Assembly: GCA_964007475.1 (NCBI GenBank)
Contig: OZ023275.1
Location: 5,518,001 to 5,582,000, forward strand
Direction: 5' to 3'
Length of the DNA stretch: 64,000 nucleotides
DNA from: Hybos culiciformis
Taxonomy: Eukaryota; Arthropoda; Insecta; Diptera; Hybotidae
Below, piece after piece: positions 38,599 through 50,520 of this stretch. The position numbers and the translations under genes are program-made. The notes under the pieces were generated by a model. That model had not been told where the DNA came from. It ran no database searches and was given only the letters and a program-made list of their open reading frames with translations. The stretch's first letter is position 1; each line of letters opens with the position of its first letter.

Positions 38599-41517
38599 CT
38601 GTAAATATAAAATGAATATACATGAATATAAATAATGAATAATTTTTACAGGAAGCAAATTATACATATAAATATAGTTGAATTATAATTATAATAACAA
38701 TAGAATATACTCAGCACCGACGCAATGCCTGCCTTATCAGTAAATCTTGTGAGATAGTCATAAAATTTTTGTATAATATTCTGTGTATAAAGCTTAGTTC
38801 AGCTGATTTAGCTTACTAAAGATAGTTAGCAAAATTGTTGGTACATATATAAAATTAACGGAGGCATAATAATTGTTCATTTTCTGAATTTATAATTTAA
38901 AATCCTAACAATTTTAATTAAATATATATTAAATAAAATATATCACGATCATCTCTCTAAAACAAAAATAAATCATTTTTATTTTTGAAGTAATAAATAA
39001 TAAAATTTTTGAATCATCATTTTATTAATTGGTCAATATTATTGTAACATACTTTTTAATTAATTTATAGACTACAATTTGATATTATTACTCATTTAAT
39101 ACTTCTACATACATATAAAAAGATTTATTATACTACTATCTTAATAACAACAAAAACAGAAAAAGCTTTATTTTAAACTTCATAATAATATATATGTTTT
39201 TTTATATCTATAAAATATTATCAATTTTTTAAGTTAACAAAAAATTATCTGTGAACCCCTTGTCATATCTTGACGGAAAGAAAAAAGCTTATTTAGTTTA
39301 TTAAACTTATATTAACAAGAAGCACGGGTTAGTTTAACTTCTCAAAAAAAAAAAAAAAAGATAAAGTGAAGAAAAATCCCCTCAAGTACACAATATATAC
39401 CTATCTCAATAAATTGATATCATTATTAATGATATTGTACTTTTATTTTTATTGTTTTGATTTTCACTTATAACAATGAATTGCTTTTTAATGCTAAGTA
39501 ATGTTCAGCTTTTAGATCGACATTATTAGAATTAGAACCATAGAAGTATAACTAAACTATTCAAGTCTTTAGACTTTTTTGTTATATATTTGTATATATT
39601 CATATCAAAAGGTATTCAACCTAAACCTAAATAGTTTTTTTTAATTATTTATTCAAATATAATTTTGCCTAAATAAAACTATCAAGTTTGCTCAAAAACT
39701 ATTGTGTTTTATTTTTGGTAAATTTTCTTTTCCCCATAATAACAAAAATTTCCATAATAAAATATTAGGGGATTTTCCATTTTTAAGATTTATTTCTTTA
39801 TTGACAACCTGTTGCAAAAAAAAAAAAATTAATTTGCAAATAATTATTTTAACAACAAAAAAAAAAAATAACATGTTTTTTATGTATGTAATAATGAGAA
39901 AATAAAATAATCGCGTGCACAGAATATTTTAACAAAATGAACAAAAAAAAAGTATGTAGATAAAATTAATGTTTGTTTTGTAAACAAAAATCTATTGGAA
40001 AAAGCTCGAAAAAATTGATTATGAAACAGCTTTTTATTAGAAAAAAAAAATTTTTCAAGTTGAAAATAAGAAAATTGGAAAATGAAAGTTTTCTTTTTCA
40101 ATGAGTTTTGAGAAGTTACAGTTTTTTGTTTTTTTTTTTTTATAGAAACTTTAATCTTGCAAAACAAATGTTAAATTATATACATACATGTATATGTAAA
40201 TAAATTATGAGAAGAGAAAATATTAGTTGCATTATTATAAGTATATAACAGAAGCTTTATTAATGAAATTAAACGCCGACGACGATGCATCGGAAAATTT
40301 TATTAATTTTTGATAATCTTTTGCAGTTAAGTGAAAATAAAATTAATGATCCGACGGTGACCAACAATTGATTTTGAGTTGATTCTTATCGAGTACTCGT
40401 ATTTTATCGAAACAAATTAGCAAAACTTGCAGATTCATAATTTACTATTTCTACTTAATATTTTCGAAGTTTGCCGTCGCCGGCGCTAAATTTTGCACAT
40501 AATAATTAAATTTATGTATATATAATAAAATTGGCAAACGTTCATATTTCTCGATTGTGGGCTGCTGTTATTATCGAAAATAATTATTTCTAGTTTAGGC
40601 GGAATGTTTTTTTCACGAATTTAATTTAAAGAATCGACTTTTGAATATAAAAATGTTTTTTAACGAAAAGAAAAAAATATATATGTAATAAATAATATTT
40701 TATGTTTTAGGAACTATGGTAAAAAATAAAAGTTTTTTTTTTGTGTTTTTCTCTGACTCATTGACCGAACTTTGCAGACACACATCTTAATTTACAAAAA
40801 TAATAACAAAAAAAATAAAACTTACACAAAAAACAGACAATTTTGTATGAGTAATAACAACTATAATATATGTAGTTTATTTGAATGAAGCACAGGGCAA
40901 GAAAAAAAAGGATAAAATTTGATATCCCCAATTTAATTCATTAAATTTCTAGACAATTTTCCAAAGAAATAATCGTATATACTCGCATTACTTAAAAAAA
41001 ATGTGTCATAAATCAAAGCCTCAATTTCTGTTATACATAAGTAAAATATTATTATTTAAATGCTTGAATGAAAATTCGCCTCAAACTGTCTGACAGAGAT
41101 ATGCAAAAAAAAAATTAATTTTTATCACATTCATTTGAAACCGAATTACGAGGTTATTTCTAACACAAATACTAAAAATTTAACTACCTATAACCAAAAA
41201 AGATGCAGAATAAAAATCTATACACTTAATTTGTCAAATTTTATATCATTTTGACACTTAAAAACCTGACTTATCTCTCTCAACCACAAACTAAGTGTTA
41301 AACATACATTTTTTGACCCCATTTCCACAATATATATTATTATATAATTTTTAACGACATTGATATCAATTTATAAAAAAGGTTTTATTCAACTTTTCAA
41401 TTTTGGATTCAATAAAAAAAAATACACTTTAAACAAAAAAAAATCATTTTTAACTTCAATTAAACATTTAATATACAGCATAATATATATTTTTCCGGAA
41501 ATACCAAAATAAAAATA

Positions 41518-41551
41518 TATAAAAGCTTTATATTTCTTCGTTCATCAGTGT
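41518..41551 (+). promoter_or_regulatory. TATA box plus arthropod initiator
   Basis: TATAAAAG lies at 41518-41525 and TCAGT at 41545-41549. If the A at 41547 is +1, the TATA box starts at -29, the canonical spacing for arthropod core promoters. The sequence between is mixed, not a simple repeat. Known: TCAGT is the common arthropod initiator. Inferred: that it is active. Confidence 0.5.
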
Positions 41552-41589
41552 GTTGTACAAGTTTTTTTTTTATTTTTGTATTTTGCACG

Positions 41590-41895
41590 ATGTTCGCTAA
41601 TTTCTTTTTTAATATTAAAAGTACATATAAACTTATAAAAAATGAATATACAATTTATCTATATAAATTGTTTGTTGTCCAAAGCTGTCCGTCGAATTTA
41701 GATCTTCACAATTTTGTTTGGGTGCAACATTTTAGTGACAAAATCCATGAAAATGAATTTCATAGTTTTGTGAAAAGTCGATGTAATAATCACAATGCCA
41801 ATACACAGGACCTTACAACAACAAAAAATCCTATCATCTTTTTTCTTAGAATTGAAAATTTATTTTCAAAAAAGAATTTTTATAGCTCTGTTTGA
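41590..41895 (+). CDS. Compact candidate gene, 101 residues, unknown
   Basis: The first ATG 43 bases after the predicted start site (41547) opens 101 codons to TGA at 41893-41895. The same frame is in fact open back to the initiator. AATAAA (41895-41900) overlaps the stop, so promoter, ORF and polyadenylation signal fit a single-exon transcript of only about 0.4 kb. The first 45 residues are Phe/Lys/Tyr-rich (MFANFFFNIKSTYK). Residues about 37-85 have mixed composition (SCPSNLDLHNFVWVQHF, then KIHENEFHSFVKSRCNNHN) and higher GC than the flanks. There are two cysteines (in QSCPS and SRCNN) and no signal peptide or known motif. An ORF this long is expected far less than once by chance in this window. 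It may be a new small gene, a non-coding transcript or an old gene fragment. Confidence 0.35.
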   Translation: MFANFFFNIKSTYKLIKNEYTIYLYKLFVVQSCPSNLDLHNFVWVQHFSDKIHENEFHSFVKSRCNNHNANTQDLTTTKNPIIFFLRIENLFSKKNFYSSV

Positions 41896-44800
41896 ATAAA
41901 AATTAAGAAAAAACAGGATATTTCTTTTGTTGCAGAAAGAATTTTTAAATATATATACATAAAAATAAAGTGTGATTTAAGTCACGTTATAAAACTGTAT
42001 GACAAAAAAATATCCTTTTTGGTTTTGTTTCAAAATCTATTCAGGTAAATAAAATTTTAATGCATTTATATATATTATAAAGATTTTTATGTTTTTATTG
42101 CATTTTTAGCCCTTGAAAATTTTAATGATATGGAAAACCCAAAAATAACAAGATTTTTATAAAATTATCAAGTTTGTTAAAAAAAAATTAGGTATACAAT
42201 GTACCTATTAAAATATATAAAGGACCTAATAGTGATGTCATGATAAAATGAATTGTTCTCCTATTAACAGTGATAATGTTTTCCAAAAATTATTATTTTT
42301 TTAAATATTGAAAATTGTGGAAAAAAGCATCATAAAATTAAATTTTTCTCGAAATATTTAACGACGGCCGTTTTGATTATTTAAAGCCAAAAGAATTAAA
42401 ATTATGAAATTGATCAATTTTTAATTGGACTGTGTACGTATATAATATATCAATCAATCAAAAAATTACATCTTTAACAACTCCGATAAAATTAATCACT
42501 ATCATTTATTGACTTTATTTTGAATAAAAATGATCAAAAACATACTCGCCAATTTATTCCACAGATTTACTAAATTCTTCACATATTATATACATTATAA
42601 AATTTGTTTTACTCCAAAAACTAATTTTTTGTAAGAACAGGTGCCAAGACAGAAAATCTAGGACATGTCATTGTTAAAATATTATAATTTCTTAAGTTTA
42701 TAATAACAGACTTGAAGATGATCTATTCTATTAAAAATGAAATATTATAAATTTACTTAAAATTACCATAGAGATTAGCATAAATCTTAAATATTTTATA
42801 ACTTTATAAGCATAATTATTTAAGAAGAGGTACATTTATTTCTTATTATTATTATTATTATTTTTTGCATAAAACAGGTATACAAAAAAAAAGGATCATT
42901 TAAAAGTACATTGTTGGTTATAAAATTGATATTATGACAGCAAAATGAAAAAATAAATAAATATATATGTACATATATAAAAACAGGTATCAATATTTTA
43001 AGTTACCAGTGTGTCTATAATTAAACTGGATACCTGGGATAGAATAAAATTCTTCATGAAAATTTCTGTTTTTTTTTCGGGTATAATCTTGACTTAAAAA
43101 AAATGTATATTATGACACATCTGGTACAGAATATGTAACTATTTATATTTAAAATTAAATATACTATATACAACAGTAAATATAATTGATTTAATAAAAT
43201 AGTAAACAAATTTTCTATATATAAGTATATATTGATATTATAATAAATAAATCAATAAATGAACAAAACAAACTTAAAAAAAAAAAATAATAAATAAAAA
43301 ACAAATAAAATAATAAAAAAAAAATAAATAAACATTTCAAAATTTTTGTTTATTTATTTTATATTTTTTTGTGTCGACAGACTGAGTTTTATGCTCGCGC
43401 AGTTATAGTTACCATCTGTTTCTGATATATAAGTCTCATGCTATTGTCAACTTAAAGATTTCTAATTAAATAAAAAACTTGTTGAATTACACTTTATTGT
43501 AAAAAAAAAAAATGTTTAGCGCCATATCAATAAAAAAAAATAATTTCGGCTTAAAGTTAGATAAAAATTAATTTTATATGTGAAAAAATAATTATTTCTT
43601 GAACCTACAAATTTCGTTTTAGACAAAAAGTTACATGTAATAGAAACACAAATAATAAAGTATAAGAATCCGCATTAAGTACTAAACTTTTTCTTCCTAG
43701 AAACATACCAATTCGTCGACCAATATGTCAAACATTTAACAAATATGAAAACCGTTTGCAAAATTGGAAGACAGTCATACCAAGACGTCCTTTTCTCTAC
43801 ATAACTAATATTATTAATTTAATCAAAAATAAAATTAAATAAAATAAATACACACCACATATCAATGAAAAAATTTTAAAATTTCCAAAATCGTTAATTC
43901 TTATTATTGTTTTTTTAATTTTTGTTTTAGTACAAAAAAATTAAAACATAAATTAGTTTATTCTGTGCTGTCAAAAATTATTTTATTTCGTTTTTTTTTT
44001 TTTTTTTAATTTCTTCTTCAAATTAAAAATGCACTTTTGAAGATTCTTTCGATTTTTATGAATTTTCAAATACTTTTTTAACTCTTCAATGTCCTTTAAT
44101 TAATATTTAATTTTTTTTTTTTGTAATTATTTTTTTTTGAATGAAACAAAAAAATTAATAAATAAAATTTCACAAATCTATTAAATTTTTACAATATATG
44201 TTTTTTTTTTTTTTATCTATATAAGGCTTAATGTTTTCTTGTTTTTATAGGTATTATTGAAAAAAAAAATGAATAAAAATAATAATAATAGTAAAATACC
44301 TAAATCGTTATCTTTTTTTTTCGTTATGAAATTATACAAAAAATTTTAATTGAAATTATATTATATTTCTTTTTTTTATTAATATCGATATTAAAAGTTA
44401 GTAAGTCTTTACGATTCAACGACTTGTTAAAAACTGAACTTTAAAGTTGAAATATATTTTCATTTTAACAAAAAAAAAAAAAAAGTAAAAAATAAAAATT
44501 TAGAGCCTCTTCACGAAAAGAAAAAAAGAAATATAAAAATAAAAATAAAAACAAAATACACAAATTGTATGAATGAATTTTTTAGTGCCTGTCTGATTTT
44601 TTTTTTGTTTTTGTTTTGCTTGCTGCTGCTGTGAGTATTACTGTACCATTAAAAATATATATACAATTTTCGTATAAAATGTATATAAAAAGTAGTATTA
44701 TTATACATATATTTAGTGTGTACTCTCAGATACATATAAAAATAAATTTTTTTCTTGAAGTTACATGAAGGGAAAAAAAAAACTTTAAGATACTGTTATG

Positions 44801-45125
44801 GATTTTTCATATAAAAGTATCTTTTTGAGTTTTACTGTTGCGTTACTCTTATTTTTTCTTTTCCAAATTGTACATTTTTTTTTCTGTTCATATAATTTAT
44901 ACATGAAAAAATTTTGCCGGTCTTGATGGTATTTGTGAGAAATTTCTTTTATAGATTAGTATATTATATATTTAGAGGAAAAATGAGAGGTAGTTTTTTT
45001 TTTCGTTTTATTTTGATTTTTAGTTGAAAATTTATTTCGATTTATGTGTGGTCAGTAAATAAGGATGAGATAAATAAGGAATAAATGTGTAAAGGAAAAA
45101 TTCGGTCATGTATGAAATTTTTTAT

Positions 45126-45317
45126 TTATTGAGTTACAAGAATAATAATTAGATAAATTTTGTTTGAACTTAATATAGGGATGGTAAATTTTATTGTATA
45201 TATATTTCGGAATTTATTCTTCATATAAAAATTACAAAATATAATAAATGTTACCATTCCCTATATTAAGTTATAAAAAAAAATGTAGCTATAATTATTA
45301 TTCTTGTAACTCAATAA
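45126..45317. mobile_element. 192-bp foldback MITE with TTATTGAGTTACAAG ends
   Basis: The left arm TTATTGAGTTACAAGAATAA (45126-45145) is mirrored by its exact complement at 45298-45317. Pairing continues inward, with gaps, through aacttaatataggga and tggtaa.atttatt. The loop is about 40 bases of AT-rich sequence. Target duplication is unclear in this AT-rich context. No coding; the minus-strand ORF that starts inside the right arm is incidental. Confidence 0.7.
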
Positions 45318-47911
45318 TTAAAAAATAAATTCCTACATTATATTCTTCAAAATAGTTACCAAGTTGTCTCGTTATAATTTTAGTCCCAAACAAAAAATTA
45401 TTTAAGTGTTTAACACTTTTTTTATCCATAATTATAACTTTTAGTTTCTTCACAAGTCCCACCTCCGATTTGAGTTCTGGAATTTGTAAGACGTTCAATA
45501 TTTAAATGACAGTGGAATTTTTTACATCAATTAAAAATTTAATTTTAACCCATTTGATTGATGTGTACAGTATCTATTCAAAACATGGGAATTTTTTTTT
45601 TTTTTTTATGAATAAATTTTTTTGCATAATTTGAAAAATTGACCAAATTTCATGAAAATATGAAAAAAAAATTTTATATATTTTTTTTATCACCCACTAG
45701 AAATATTTTATACCTTATAAGGTTACTATGCATATATAAAATAAATCTAAAAATATATTTTTATAATCTTAATTTAATCCACCCATGCATTTTTGTTTAT
45801 AAATAAAAATGAGCATAAAATTATGTATTAACATAAAATTTCTCATAATAACATTCATATACTTATAATATTAAGAAAAGTATGGAATCAACAGGTGGTA
45901 AACCAATCCTACTTTTATTTCATTTTTTTTTTTCATAATATCATCTTCCATGAATCATTTTGAATTTCATATGTTGGATGTCTGTATAAAAATATCTTAA
46001 GAAAAGAAAATTGTTCTCCCTTTTTTTTTTGTTTCATTGCTCTTTCATTTTCCATAAATATATTTATAAAGCGAAAAAGAAAAATGAAAAAAAAAAAAAA
46101 AAATATTAAAAATATAATATGCTTTGGTGGACATTGAAAGCTGATTTTTTAGTTACAAGAAATTTTATGCTGTATTTGTACAAGAAAAAATCGTTAAAAG
46201 ACCCACACATTTTTAGTCTAGTTTGAAAGTGTGAATCATACTATTTTAGTTATTGATGAATAATTTAATTTTTTTTTTTTTTTTAAATAAAAAAACTATT
46301 TTTTACTAAAAAAAAATACAACCAATATTATATATGCATAGGAATTTCCACAAAAATTGTAAAGCTTTTATAATGTATATTACGTTTGTATGAAAATAAT
46401 CTGTTTGCATAAGTTTTTGCCCTTTTTTATCTTAGAACAAAAAAAAAATACTTTCTTGTACTAAAAACAAGTCTTTAATTTTTTGTTTTCTTTTATAGGT
46501 ATTTTAATATAAAAAAAACACGATAATAGAGCTTCAAAAGTTTGTTTTGTTTGGCTTTTCACATGGAATTCCCATATGGAAATTCCTGTAAAGAAAATAT
46601 TGATATTGATTTACTTATCAAAAAATTATTGTTAATTATATTCAAAGAATTTTCTTTTCTTTTTTAATTCAAATTATTTATCAATTAAATATAATATTTA
46701 CAAAATTTTGAATTTATAATGAGAACAGTTTTCTTTATGAATGTTTTGTGCTTTTTTAAGTTCAAGAAAATATTAAGAAACATATATTTGATGAAAATGA
46801 AGGTTTTGGTAATTGGCTACCTCTAATGAGATTTTGTTAAAACATTATGATAGCTGACTTATCAAAAGTCCCAGCATTGTTAGAAAAAATATTCTATAAA
46901 ACATATTAGTAATGATTATACCTATATAGATAATGTATAATTAATAAGGAAAATTCCAAATGGTTAATGCTAACAACACAATAATGCTATACAATAAATC
47001 ATACGGATTTGCGTCACTATATCAGCATAGTCATACCCCGATAGTAGATGAATATTTGAATATATAAATAACTTTGTATACCTACCTTACGAAGTTTGAT
47101 AACATTATAACAATATTATTTATTTGCGTTTAGATATGAGAATTTTGTCATAATGTGATAAAATATATACCGTAAATATGTTACGTAGCTAATGTAAGTT
47201 AAAAATAGAATAAGTTCCAGTTAATTTTCTTAGAATTGAATTTATTCGTTTTTTTTTTTAAATCAGATATAATGTTTTAATAAATATATTACTTAGATTT
47301 CAAGACTTGGAAAAATAATTATTCAACATTAATTTTTATGAATTAAATACAATTTCAGATTATGAATTAAGAAATACTTAAGTTTCAAGTGTCATTATAG
47401 AATTTTTATTAGTTTACACAACGGAAGTCAAAGTTCAACATTTATATAAATGTATTGGATATAAAACATTGTGCAAATATAATATTTTTTAGTATTTATT
47501 TATTATGTTTTTCATTCATTTAAAAAAAAATTAAGAGAGGAAATTTTTTTTTTCTTAAAATGAGAAAACCGACGGGTTTTCATACTTTTATCGGTAAATT
47601 TGTAATTATTATTATTTTTTTTAATATCAAGTTGAACGCTTATTCTATTATTGGCGCCAAAATAATATTACATATACTTTTTCGAATTAAATTGATTTTA
47701 ATGTATAAAAATAGTTATAATTTATGCACTTTAAGCTTTTGCTTCCAAATTCATATTCATATATTTAATATATATTTTTTATTTTATTGATAAAATTATT
47801 ATTAAATGTAAAACGAAATACAAAAAAAAGCTCTATCTCTTGTTCAAAAAGTAGTACAACATTTTAATTTTATTTTTTTTATCTTATATATTTTAAATAG
47901 AAACGACCTTA

Positions 47912-47919
47912 TGACGTCA
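47912..47919. promoter_or_regulatory. Perfect CRE-type palindrome TGACGTCA
   Basis: A consensus ATF/CREB site in a region where GC-containing 8-mers are rare. It lies 2 kb downstream of the possible first exon of the minus-strand gene. Related TGACGTAA/TGACGTCG half-matches occur at about 50514, 52249 and 52326. Function is inferred from the motif only. Confidence 0.25.
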
Positions 47920-48897
47920 CTAATTTTGTTCTTGTTTTGGTATAGTTTCGCTTTTACAATTATGTTCGGTGTTGTATATATGTATAAAATTTATGGAGAC
48001 TGCAAATATATATATATATATAAGAATATAAGAATATTATAATTTTTTTTTTGGGTAAAACATAATACAAGAAACTTTTTTTCTATTCATTGAAATTTGT
48101 ACTAGAAATTTGATTACTCATTTTTTAATGATTACTTTTTTTTTTCACAAGCAAATTATTGATGAGTCGCGTGTATAAATTTTTTTTTTTTGTGTTTTAA
48201 TTTTATATGTACATAATTATATAATTCACATGTTTTTAAGAAAAATTAATTTGCTGTAAATCCATTTTTGTTATTTTAGAAACGTACCAATAAGAAAATT
48301 CTATATTCATTTAAAAAAGAATTCCAAACTTTCTAACAAATTAAGTTTAAATCCAGATATCTCAAATGTTCGAACGATTTGAAGATTTCTGAAAAAAAAA
48401 ATGTCATTTCTGAAATGTCTGGATAGAAATCTAATTACGAATTAGATTAATTCTATTTTATTTAATAAAATATTAGTCTTTTCATATTAACATCGCTATT
48501 TCATTACTTATAATTTTATTACAATACTAACTAGCTTCTTATTTCATAGAATAAAGTATAATAAAAAAAAAAAAAATATTTAACAAAATAATTAAGTTTG
48601 TTTGGCCTAGTTTATCTGGAGTTTATATCAAATTGGCATAGTATTTTTAGTTTATTTTGTTCATAAACAAGTTATGATAAATTCACAACATTATAAGCAA
48701 AAAAAAAAAAAAAAAAGTTAATGAATTATTTATCATCGAAATGTTTTTTTTATCAATTTTTTTTTTTTTTAATTTATTATATTCTGGTTAATAGCAAATT
48801 TTTTTTTTTTTTAATTTTTTCATGAATGAAATTTGTAAACAGAACAAATACTACGACAAAATATCGTAAATTTTCTATACTTTCAAAATGATAAGAT

Positions 48898-48923
48898 ATT
48901 ATTATTATTATTATTATTATTAT
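48898..48923 (+). repeat. (ATT)n microsatellite
   Basis: Uninterrupted ATT units, similar to those at about 34134 and 42841. Confidence 0.8.
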
Positions 48924-49880
48924 ATTCTTCTGCGAACAAAATTTTATGAATGAATTAAATTATTTTTTCTTCTTTTTTTTTTTTTTAGATTTTATTATGA
49001 GAAGATTTTTATTTTTAAAAATTGTTTTATTATATTTATCGTTCTCAAAATCAATAAATTTGAAAAACTTTAATATTTTTGAGGAAAAAAAAATATGTGT
49101 AACATAAATTGTGTCTAGTCTATTTTACATATAAAGTATAATTTCATTGTAGATATTATATATATATGTAACGGTGTCTGCATAGTATAGTTCAATAATG
49201 TTAATCAAATTTAAACATTGTAGAACATTGTAGATATTTGATGTTAGAATTATTAGTATATTAAGTTATAAAGTAAAAAAAAATTAAAATAAAATTCGCA
49301 TTAAGTTTCTGTATAAAATATACATATATGGAAATTTATTCTGAAAAAACTAAGCTGCGTAATACAAATATTGAATTTAATGGATTAGACACGAAAATTG
49401 AACATTAATTGCAATAATTTTATTTAAAATATTCGCTTTTATTAATATTCAAAAGATTATGAATTTTTCTTTCGATTCATTTCAAACAGAATCACAAAAC
49501 AATTTTCTTCGCATAATTTTACATAACAATTTTCTAGAAGTGCAAATCAAAAAGTAAGCAAGAATCTATTCAACGACAAATTTTTCACGGCACATTTCCA
49601 ATTTGATAAATTAAAAAATTAAATTAATGAAGATTTATTTTTTCTTAATTTCTTAATTCAAATTTCACTTAAATTCATACGTGATTTTCTATTTGTATGA
49701 TTGAAATGAAATTCAGCACGTCCCTATGCTCTATGTTTAAAATTCTTACAGCGTTAGTAAGTTATATAAACTTCTAATAACAGCAATTGATGTAATAATA
49801 TTAAATTGGAAATACCCAAATGGAAAAAAAAATTTATTTTTTTTTTTAAATAAATTTGAAACCCAAAAAATTTTACTTAC

Positions 49881-49902
49881 ATGAATTATTCAAATTATCC
49901 AT
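49881..49902 (-). CDS. Possible first coding exon of the secreted protein gene
   Basis: On the minus strand an ATG (complement of 49900-49902) opens seven codons, MDNLNNS, plus one base T. A strong donor gtaagtaaaa follows (complement of 49871-49880). The second exon needs exactly one leading base, so T joins GT to make a Cys codon (MDNLNNSCGC...). Of the perfect GTAAGT donors I noticed in 38.6-50 kb on this strand, this one has a compatible ATG-opened frame, while the one near 40824 has none. The resulting protein would be 384 residues. Short exons in AT-rich DNA are easily matched by chance, so transcript evidence would be decisive. Confidence 0.33.
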
Positions 49903-50488
49903 AATATGTTTATAAATAAATATGTTTATATGAAATAATATGTATATATATAATGCTTGTTAATTAGAGTGTAAGTATTTTCCGCCAATTTTCACTTGAC
50001 TTTTAAAAAATTTTCGTTATTATTTTTTCTTGTTTTCTAACTTCAATATAATGTTAATTGACTTAGCACTTTTTATGATGGCTTCCTTGCAGGATGCTAT
50101 TAATTTACAGATTTCTAATTTTAATATACATATATGCATTAAATATGATTAGAAAAATATATATTCTTTAAAAAAAAATTTTTTTTTTTTTCAAAAAGTT
50201 GTTAAATTTAACACTTAATTAATATTTCTTGGATATAACTAAGGTATAAAAAAAAATTAAAATTATTATAAAAATTATTATATGCAAAAACAGTTGTTGA
50301 ATGTCCCTAAATAACTTAAGAACTGATTGACCTAAATCAAATATCAACTATATTTATATCAATTTTTTTATTTTATTAATAGTTTCTTGATATATTCCCT
50401 TTATACAACATTTTTTTTATTTTTTTTTTGCATATTATTTTCCTTTCAGTATATCTAATTTTTCTTTACGCGCGCCCATCACACACTG

Positions 50489-50520
50489 ATAAGATAATTC
50501 GATAAGAAAACGATGACGTA
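50489..50520. promoter_or_regulatory. Clustered GATA and CRE-like motifs
   Basis: TGATAAGATAA, CGATAAG and TGACGTAA lie within about 30 bases, roughly 0.6 kb upstream of the possible first exon of the minus-strand gene. Suggestive of an enhancer or promoter patch, but motif density alone is weak in AT-rich DNA. Confidence 0.2.

Larger units (their letters stand above)
38599..49880 (-). other. Presumed long first intron of the secreted protein gene
   Basis: If the first exon at 49881-49902 is right, this is an 11.3-kb intron, closed by the tatatttacag acceptor at 38599-38609. It contains a compact candidate gene on the opposite strand (41518-41900), a MITE (45126-45317), a perfect TGACGTCA palindrome (47912-47919) and an ATT microsatellite (48898-48923). 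A GC patch with gccgtcgccggcgc lies at about 40471-40484. If the exon is wrong, most of it is 5' flank. Confidence 0.4.

Noticed and set aside
39880..40167. 95-codon minus-strand ORF
   Set aside because: Almost entirely Phe, Lys, Ile and Leu from A/T runs; no higher-GC core.
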